Below, in pieces: positions 8,986 to 13,598 of a stretch of DNA of 13,598 nt. Position 1 is the first letter of the stretch. Each line of letters opens with the position of its first letter. The notes beneath the pieces were generated by a model that saw only the letters and a program-made list of their open reading frames with translations, made no database searches and was not told the DNA's origin. Source of the stretch: JAEUPI01 sp036520715 (GTDB lineage Bacteria; Pseudomonadota; Gammaproteobacteria; Burkholderiales; Burkholderiaceae_C); contig DATDJF010000251.1 of NCBI GenBank assembly GCA_036520715.1, positions 1-13,598 of the forward strand, read 5' to 3'. The translations under genes and the position numbers were made by a program.

Positions 8986-9692
8986 CCCGCCTCGTCTTCC
9001 TCGACACCGAAACCACCGGCCTGTCGCACGAAGGCGGCGATCGGATCATCGAGATCGGCTGCATCGAGATGGTCAATCGCCGGCTCACCGGCCGCAACAA
9101 GCACTTCTACGTCAATCCGCAACGCGCCAGCAGCGACGACGCGCTGAAGGTGCATGGCCTGACCGACGATTTTCTGGCCGACAAGCCGCTGTTCGCCACG
9201 GTGGCCGATGAGTTGACCGAGTTCCTGAGTGGCGCCGAGATCGTGATCCACAACGCCCCGTTCGACGTCGGCTTCATGGACGCCGAGCTGCAGCGGCTGG
9301 GGCGCGCGCCGTTGCGCAGCGGTGTTGCCAAGGTCACCGACTCGCTGACCCTGGCGCGCGAGATGTACCCCGGCAAGGCCAATTCGCTCGACGCGTTGTG
9401 CCGCCGCCTGGAGGTCGACAACAGCAACCGCACGCTGCACGGCGCCTTGCTCGACGCCGGCCTGCTGGCGGAGGTGTACATCCGCATGACGCGCGGCCAG
9501 GACTCGCTGGTGATCGATGTCGCGCACATCGAGTCGTCGGGTCTGCACGCGGCTTCGGCGCTCGACCTCACGGCATTCGCGCTGGCGGTGATCGAACCCA
9601 GCGACGACGAGCTGGCTGCCCACGCCGCGCTGCTTGCCGACCTCGACAAGGCCAGTGGCGGACGCACGCTGTGGCGCGCGCGCATGGCATAA
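8982..9692 (+). CDS. dnaQ: DNA polymerase III epsilon subunit (3'-5' proofreading exonuclease)
   Basis: Proofreading subunit of the replicative polymerase core, cytoplasmic, working with the alpha subunit and stabilised by the clamp. The 236-aa product (E. coli: 243) begins MTRLVFLDTETTGL. Exo I residues are Asp8 and Glu10, Exo II is HNAPFDVGF with Asp95, and Exo III-epsilon is HGALLDA with His153 and Asp158, the complete DEDDh set. The C-terminal 50 or so residues form the poorly conserved segment that in epsilon contacts alpha. The start is GTG 8982, whose bases overlap the lgt stop (GTGA). There is no separate ribosome site beyond the lgt 3' end, so initiation probably depends on termination-reinitiation. 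A stand-alone DEDDh exonuclease is the alternative, but DTETTG at the very N-terminus and the length favour DnaQ. Confidence 0.94.
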   Translation: MTRLVFLDTETTGLSHEGGDRIIEIGCIEMVNRRLTGRNKHFYVNPQRASSDDALKVHGLTDDFLADKPLFATVADELTEFLSGAEIVIHNAPFDVGFMDAELQRLGRAPLRSGVAKVTDSLTLAREMYPGKANSLDALCRRLEVDNSNRTLHGALLDAGLLAEVYIRMTRGQDSLVIDVAHIESSGLHAASALDLTAFALAVIEPSDDELAAHAALLADLDKASGGRTLWRARMA

Positions 9693-9700
9693 TTCGCGCC
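9688..9700 (+). promoter_or_regulatory. Candidate -10 and GC-rich discriminator for tRNA-Val
   Basis: CATAAT (9688-9693) overlaps the dnaQ stop codon TAA and is followed by a GC-rich stretch, TCGCGCC, before the tRNA at 9707. A near-consensus -10 followed by a GC-rich discriminator is typical of growth-rate-controlled tRNA promoters. No convincing -35 is found 16-18 bases upstream (CACGCT or neighbours), so the call is tentative and read-through from dnaQ remains possible. Confidence 0.4.
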
Positions 9701-9706
9701 CTTTGC

Positions 9707-9781
9707 GGGCGGTTAGCTCAGGGGTAGAGCGCGTCGTTCACACCGACGAGGTCGCAGGTTCGAAACCTGCACCGCCCACCA
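9707..9781 (+). tRNA. tRNA-Val (anticodon CAC)
   Basis: A complete 75-base cloverleaf including an encoded CCA. The acceptor stem is GGGCGGT with ACCGCCC, and the D arm is GCTC-AGGGGTA-GAGC. The anticodon stem CGTCG/CGACG closes a seven-base loop, TTCACAC, giving anticodon CAC for valine codon GUG, one of the preferred Val codons in this GC-rich genome. The variable loop is AGGTC and the T arm is GCAGG-TTCGAAA-CCTGC. The discriminator is A, as in valine tRNAs. It starts 14 bases after the dnaQ stop and is followed by a hairpin terminator. Confidence 0.97.
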
Positions 9782-9789
9782 GCCCAACC

Positions 9790-9811
9790 ATCACCGGCAG
9801 GTGATTTTTTT
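9790..9811 (+). terminator. Rho-independent terminator after tRNA-Val
   Basis: A 6-bp stem, ATCACC paired with GGTGAT around the loop GGCA, is followed directly by a run of seven T (the last stem T plus 9806-9811). It lies nine bases after the tRNA CCA end and would terminate the tRNA transcript. Its 3' arm and T-run overlap the first possible GTG codon of the next gene. Confidence 0.75.
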
Positions 9812-10862
9812 CGGCCTCGATTCACGCGTGCGCCAACTCTCCGACGTCGATGCAGTGGCCGCCACTGCGCGTGCAGCGGGTTGGGCGCTGCTCGGCTCGA
9901 TGGTCATCGCGGCCGGCGCCTGGAGCGTCGCCGCGCTGCTGATCGCAGGCCCGCGCAGCGACGCCGTGCGCCAGGCGTTGGCCGCCGTGGCCGGTGCCGT
10001 TGCGCTGGCCACGTTGATCGCGCTGGCGCTGCCGCGCTGGCGCCGGCGCGTGCTCGGTGCGGGCCTCGTGCTGTTTGCGGCCGTGCTGCTGTGGTGGTCC
10101 AGCCTCGAGCCGTCGAACGATCGTGACTGGGTGGCCGAAAACGCGCGGCTGGCCTACGCGTCGATCGACGGCGACGCCGTCACGGTGCACAACGTGCGCA
10201 ACTTCGCCTACCGTAGCGAGACCGACTTCACGCCGGCCTACTACGACAAGCGCTTCGACCTAAAGCGGCTCGAAGGCGTGGACCTGGTGGCCAGCTACTG
10301 GATGGGCCCGGCGATCGCCCACATCTTCTTGAGCTTCGCCTTCGCCGGCGGAGACCATCTGGCAGTGTCGATCGAAACACGCAAGGAAAAGGGCGAGGGC
10401 TACTCCACCGTCAACGGCTTCTTTCGCCAGTACGAGCTGTACTACGTGGTGGCCGACGAGCGCGACGTGATCGGCTTGCGCACCAACTTTCGCCAAGACC
10501 CGCCCGAGCAGGTGCACGTGTTCAGGCTCAAGGGCAACCCCGACGGCGCGCGCCGCGTCTTCCTCGACTACATGGCCTCGCTCAACGCGCTGAAGGCGCA
10601 GCCGGAGTTCTACAACTCGCTGACCACCAACTGCACCACCACGATCTGGACGCACTCGCTGGTCAACCCCGGGCACGTGCCGTTGGACTGGAGGATCCTG
10701 GCCAGCGGCCACGTGCCCGAGTACTTGTACGGCCTGGGGCGGCTGGAGGCGCGGGATCTGTCGTTCGCCGAGTTGCAGCAGCGTTCGCTCGTCAACGCAC
10801 GCGCGCAGCAGGCGGGCGCAGCGGCAGACTTTTCCAGCCGCATCCGGCTCGACGCACGATAG
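9801..10862 (+). CDS. DUF4105 (Lnb N-terminal periplasmic domain) family membrane protein
   Basis: A 353-aa protein in the longest frame. Three hydrophobic segments (about residues 26-50, 59-77 and 84-100, numbered from GTG 9801) anchor it in the inner membrane. A soluble domain follows, with the DUF4105 hallmarks: AHIFLSFAFAGGDHLAVSIE with ETRKEKGEGYS, VVADERDVI, and FYNSLTTNCTTTIW with Cys278, plus His285 after it. An invariant Cys after Asn and a conserved upstream His suggest a thiol-enzyme (NlpC/P60-like) fold, but this is inference and no substrate is known to me. The start is uncertain. GTG 9801 lies inside the tRNA terminator, GTG 9828 and GTG 9855 are alternatives, and ATG 9900 would cut into the first hydrophobic segment. 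None has a clear ribosome site. The stop is 4 bases before the patatin gene, so the two are probably co-transcribed and may act together at the envelope. Confidence 0.82.
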   Translation: MIFFGLDSRVRQLSDVDAVAATARAAGWALLGSMVIAAGAWSVAALLIAGPRSDAVRQALAAVAGAVALATLIALALPRWRRRVLGAGLVLFAAVLLWWSSLEPSNDRDWVAENARLAYASIDGDAVTVHNVRNFAYRSETDFTPAYYDKRFDLKRLEGVDLVASYWMGPAIAHIFLSFAFAGGDHLAVSIETRKEKGEGYSTVNGFFRQYELYYVVADERDVIGLRTNFRQDPPEQVHVFRLKGNPDGARRVFLDYMASLNALKAQPEFYNSLTTNCTTTIWTHSLVNPGHVPLDWRILASGHVPEYLYGLGRLEARDLSFAELQQRSLVNARAQQAGAAADFSSRIRLDAR

Positions 10863-10866
10863 CGGC

Positions 10867-13104
10867 ATGGCACGGCACGCGTGGCTCGGCGCTTGTGCCT
10901 TCATCGCATCGATGCTGGCCGCTGCGCTGTTCCCGATCGCCGGGACAGCCGCCGCCGCTGACGAGTCGACGGCAGCAGCGGCGCGGCCGAAGATCTGCCT
11001 CGTGCTGTCGGGCGGTGGTGCACGCGGCGCCGCGCATGTCGGCGTGATCAAGGTGCTTGAGGAATACCGCGTGCCGATCGACTGCATCGCCGGCACCAGC
11101 ATGGGCGCGCTGGTCGGCGGCGCCTATGCGTCGGGCATGAGCGTGGCGGACATGGAGAAGGTCAACGCGGGCATCAGCGTCGAAAAGCTGTTCAAGGAAA
11201 GGCCGCCCCGCCAGGAACTGGCGGTGCGCCGCAAGGCCGACGACTACCGCAACCTCGTCGGCCCGGAGCTCGGCACCGGCTCGGGCGCGGCGATCCTGGG
11301 CAAGGGGGTGGTCACCGGGGTGCAACTCGAGACCGTGCTGCGCGAGCTGTCGCGCGTGCAGGGGTACCACCGCTTCGATGACCTGCCGATTCCCTTCCGT
11401 GCGGTGGCGACCAACCTGGTCACCGGCAAGGCCGTGGTCTTCAGCGAAGGCGAGCTGGCCAATGTGATGCGCGCCAGCATGTCGGTGCCCGGCGCGGTGG
11501 CGCCTGCCGAGTACGCCGGCATGATCCTGGTCGACGGCATGCTGACCAGCAACCTGCCGGTCGACGCCGCGCGTGCGATGGGCGCCGACATCGTGATCGC
11601 GGTCAACGTCGGCACGCCGCTGCTCAAGCGCGAGGAGCTCAATTCGATCGTCGGTGTGGCCGGGCAGATGCTCAGCATCCTGACCGAGCAGAACGTGCAG
11701 GCCTCGCTGGCATCGCTCAAGCCAACCGATCTGTTGATCTCGCCCGAGCTCGGCGATTACTCGACCAGCGATTTCGACAACCTGCCCAAGATCTCGCCGC
11801 TGGGCGAGGAGGCAGCGCGCAAGGTGGTCGACCGGCTGGCGCAGCTGTCCCTGCCGGCCGCCGAATATGCGGCACTGCGCCAACGACAGCAGGCGGTATT
11901 GGCACCTGACCTGAAGCCTGTCGACGAGATCCGCTTCAACAAGCTGGCTCGCGTCAACCCCGAGTCGGCGCAGGCGGTGATGCAAACCACCGTCGGCCAG
12001 CCCCTGGTGCAAGGCCAGCTCGATGCCGACATGCGGCGTCTGTACGGCACCGGCGACTTCGAGCACGTGAACTACCGCATCCTCGAAGAGCCGGGCAGGC
12101 GTGTGCTGGCCGTCGACGCCGTCGAGAAGGCCTGGGGGCCGAACTACCTGCGGCTCGGCCTCGGGCTGTCCAGCGACTTCACTGGCGAAACCTCCTTCAG
12201 CGTGCTCGCGAGCCACCGCATGACCTGGCTCAATTCACTCGGCGCGGAGTTGCGCACCGACGTGCAGCTCGGATTCGACAACGCCCTGCGCATCGAGTTC
12301 TACCAGCCGTTCGACGTGAAGCAACTGTTCTTCGCCGCGCCGCGTGTCACGTTCGCACAAGACCGGGTCAGCTTCTACAGCGGCGAGGACCGCATCGCGA
12401 TCTACGACGTCGGGTCGGGCATCGGCGGACTCGACCTCGGGGTCCACTTCGCGCAATACGGTGCGCTTCGCGTCGGTGTCGAAGGCGGCAGGGTCGTCCC
12501 GAAGCTCAACACCGGGTCGGTCGTCCTCCCGTCGGGCGTGCGCGTGGCGATGGGTGGCATCAGGACCGGCATGCTGTTCGATCAGCTGGACAACGTGAAC
12601 TTCCCGCGTCATGGCTGGGGCGCCAACCTGGGCTTGTACAACTCGATGCCCAGCCTCGGTGCGGCCGACTCGTATGGCAAGTGGCACGCCTCCGGCGGAG
12701 TCGCCTACACGTACGGCGAGCACACGGCGCGCGTCAATCTGGTGGCCGGCGGCAGGTTCGGCTCCAATCCGTTGCCGGCCTACGACCAGTTCCAGTGGGG
12801 AGGCTTTCTCAGGCAGTCGGGCTACGCCACCGGGCAACTGGTGGGATCCAGCCTGGAGTTCGGACAGGTGGTGTACTTCCACCGCATCGTGCGCGGCGGC
12901 TTCTTCGACGGCGCCTACGGCGGGGTGTCGCTCGAGGCCGGCAAGTACGGCAGTCCGCTGGTGCCGGGCAACACGAGCGGCACACTGAAGTCGCTGGCGC
13001 TGTTCGTCGGCACCGACAGCCCCGTCGGGCCGGTGTACCTCGGCTATGGCCGCGCCGCCGACGGGCAGGGAAGCTTCTACTTCTATCTCGGGCGGCCGCT
13101 TTGA
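10867..13104 (+). CDS. PlpD-like patatin phospholipase with POTRA and Omp85-type barrel (type Vd secretion)
   Basis: A 745-aa exported protein. A signal peptide covers about residues 1-31 (ending AGTAAAA). A patatin domain spans about 43-320, with the oxyanion-hole GGGARG at 49-54, the nucleophile elbow GTSMG at 76-80 (Ser78), and Asp223 of the catalytic dyad in DGMLTSNLPVD. One POTRA-like segment (about 350-420) includes ARVNPESAQAVMQTTVGQPL and GDFEHVNYRI. The remaining 320 residues are an alternating, glycine- and aromatic-rich beta-barrel. This order is that of the PlpD/FplA type Vd autotransporters, in which the barrel moves its own lipase to the cell surface. Lipid A1 phospholipase activity is reported for the family; the substrate here is unknown. 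The last residue is Leu rather than the usual aromatic. It follows the DUF4105 gene by 4 bases. Confidence 0.93.
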   Translation: MARHAWLGACAFIASMLAAALFPIAGTAAAADESTAAAARPKICLVLSGGGARGAAHVGVIKVLEEYRVPIDCIAGTSMGALVGGAYASGMSVADMEKVNAGISVEKLFKERPPRQELAVRRKADDYRNLVGPELGTGSGAAILGKGVVTGVQLETVLRELSRVQGYHRFDDLPIPFRAVATNLVTGKAVVFSEGELANVMRASMSVPGAVAPAEYAGMILVDGMLTSNLPVDAARAMGADIVIAVNVGTPLLKREELNSIVGVAGQMLSILTEQNVQASLASLKPTDLLISPELGDYSTSDFDNLPKISPLGEEAARKVVDRLAQLSLPAAEYAALRQRQQAVLAPDLKPVDEIRFNKLARVNPESAQAVMQTTVGQPLVQGQLDADMRRLYGTGDFEHVNYRILEEPGRRVLAVDAVEKAWGPNYLRLGLGLSSDFTGETSFSVLASHRMTWLNSLGAELRTDVQLGFDNALRIEFYQPFDVKQLFFAAPRVTFAQDRVSFYSGEDRIAIYDVGSGIGGLDLGVHFAQYGALRVGVEGGRVVPKLNTGSVVLPSGVRVAMGGIRTGMLFDQLDNVNFPRHGWGANLGLYNSMPSLGAADSYGKWHASGGVAYTYGEHTARVNLVAGGRFGSNPLPAYDQFQWGGFLRQSGYATGQLVGSSLEFGQVVYFHRIVRGGFFDGAYGGVSLEAGKYGSPLVPGNTSGTLKSLALFVGTDSPVGPVYLGYGRAADGQGSFYFYLGRPL

Positions 13105-13117
13105 GTGGCCACCGCGT

Positions 13118-13135
13118 GCGACGCGGACGCGTTGC
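13118..13135 (+). other. Weak hairpin after the patatin-barrel gene
   Basis: GCGACGCG (13118-13125) can pair with CGCGTTGC (13128-13135), with one G-T pair and the innermost pair open, 13 bases after the stop codon. There is no following T-tract, so it is not a convincing Rho-independent terminator. The next gene may belong to the same transcript. Confidence 0.2.
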
Positions 13136-13199
13136 GCCTTCGATCGCGCGCACGGCTCTTGCAACAACGAAAATCCGCTCGTTGAACAAACATCGAACC

Positions 13200-13598
13200 A
13201 TGACCCGCACCGCCGCCAGCCTTGTCCCACGCCTGCTCTGCCTGATCGTCGCCGCGCTCGGTTCGCACACGCACGCCCAAGTGCTGGGGCGGGCGATCCG
13301 GGGTGTCGACGTGCAGAAGCTGGCCAACGGCATCCTCGGTGTGATGAGCTACACCGTGGCGCCGGACGTCACCACCAGCTCGCTGTCGATCAGCAACGGC
13401 GCGACGTCGAGCCCGGGCCTGGCCCTCACGCAGTTCGGCGGCGGCTTCACCTGGAGCAAGGGCACGCCGCTGTACCTGGAAGGCAATGCCGCCTACGCTC
13501 GCTACGACCCGGTGTTCGTGGCCAACGATGGCACCCAAACCAGGCTTGTGCCGGTGAAGTGGAACTCGGTGTCGGCCACCGGCGGCGTCGGCTGGGAC
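13200..13598 (+). CDS. Exported protein, probably outer-membrane beta-barrel, 3'-truncated by window edge
   Basis: An ATG at 13200 opens a frame that stays open through the last base (133 codons visible). Residues 1-26 form a clear Sec signal peptide: basic TRTAASLVPR, hydrophobic LLCLIVAAL, then a likely cleavage after THA before QVLG. There is no lipobox. The mature part has short alternating segments with glycine and aromatic residues, such as LALTQFGGGFTW, LYLEGNAAYARYDP and WNSVSATGGVGW. These look like successive beta-hairpins of an outer-membrane barrel, and I infer an autotransporter-barrel or porin-like protein without naming a family. There is no evident ribosome site. The 95-base gap after the patatin-barrel gene on the same strand allows either a shared transcript or its own promoter. 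Base composition matches the neighbours. The full length and fold cannot be judged from this fragment. Confidence 0.7.
   Translation, partial: MTRTAASLVPRLLCLIVAALGSHTHAQVLGRAIRGVDVQKLANGILGVMSYTVAPDVTTSSLSISNGATSSPGLALTQFGGGFTWSKGTPLYLEGNAAYARYDPVFVANDGTQTRLVPVKWNSVSATGGVGWD

Noticed and set aside
9707..13598. Possible integrative element inserted at tRNA-Val
   Set aside because: No integrase, no direct repeat of the tRNA 3' end further right, and no change in base composition or codon use after the tRNA.

Overview
This 13.6 kb window comes from a high-GC betaproteobacterium, most likely of the order Burkholderiales (Rubrivivax/Leptothrix/Methylibium-like). The assignment rests on overall protein character, strong G/C bias at third codon positions, and a small Trp-rich membrane protein of a type I associate with Burkholderiales. 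It is inferred from recognised families, not from a database search. Coding density is very high, no intergenic stretch exceeds about 170 bases, and I see no insertion sequence, prophage, CRISPR array or composition break.

Layout, left to right. (1) 1-1122 (+): 3' part of a GGDEF-EAL cyclic-di-GMP protein, cut by the left edge. It ends tail-to-tail with (2) a minus-strand pair, a UPF0114/YqhA-type membrane protein (2736-3335) followed by class I iron-sulfur fumarase (1133-2692). (3) Across a 166-base divergent region is acetyl-CoA synthetase acs (3502-5463, +), followed by a strong hairpin terminator shared with (4) a convergent small periplasmic cytochrome c (5529-5834, -). (5) Divergent from the cytochrome is the Trp-rich membrane protein (5952-6350, +), converging with (6) dihydroxy-acid dehydratase ilvD (6358-8046, -). 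(7) Divergent from ilvD are lgt (8170-8985) and dnaQ (8982-9692), overlapping by GTGA, then tRNA-Val(CAC) (9707-9781) with a Rho-independent terminator. (8) The right end is an envelope module: a DUF4105 membrane/periplasmic protein (9801-10862), a PlpD-like patatin-POTRA-barrel protein (10867-13104), and the start of a further exported, probably outer-membrane, protein (from 13200) that runs off the window.

How the genes work together. The left two thirds are mostly housekeeping: acetate activation (Acs) and a TCA-cycle step (fumarase), branched-chain amino-acid synthesis (IlvD), lipoprotein maturation (Lgt), replication proofreading (DnaQ), electron transfer (cytochrome c) and a valine tRNA. 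Two of the enzymes, fumarase and IlvD, carry oxygen-sensitive Fe-S clusters with all three cysteine ligands visible. The part that most deserves a second look is the right end. A DUF4105 protein with the conserved Asn-Cys-Thr-Thr motif lies 4 bases upstream of a self-secreting (type Vd) phospholipase, and another exported protein follows. I found no clearly new defence or mobile system.
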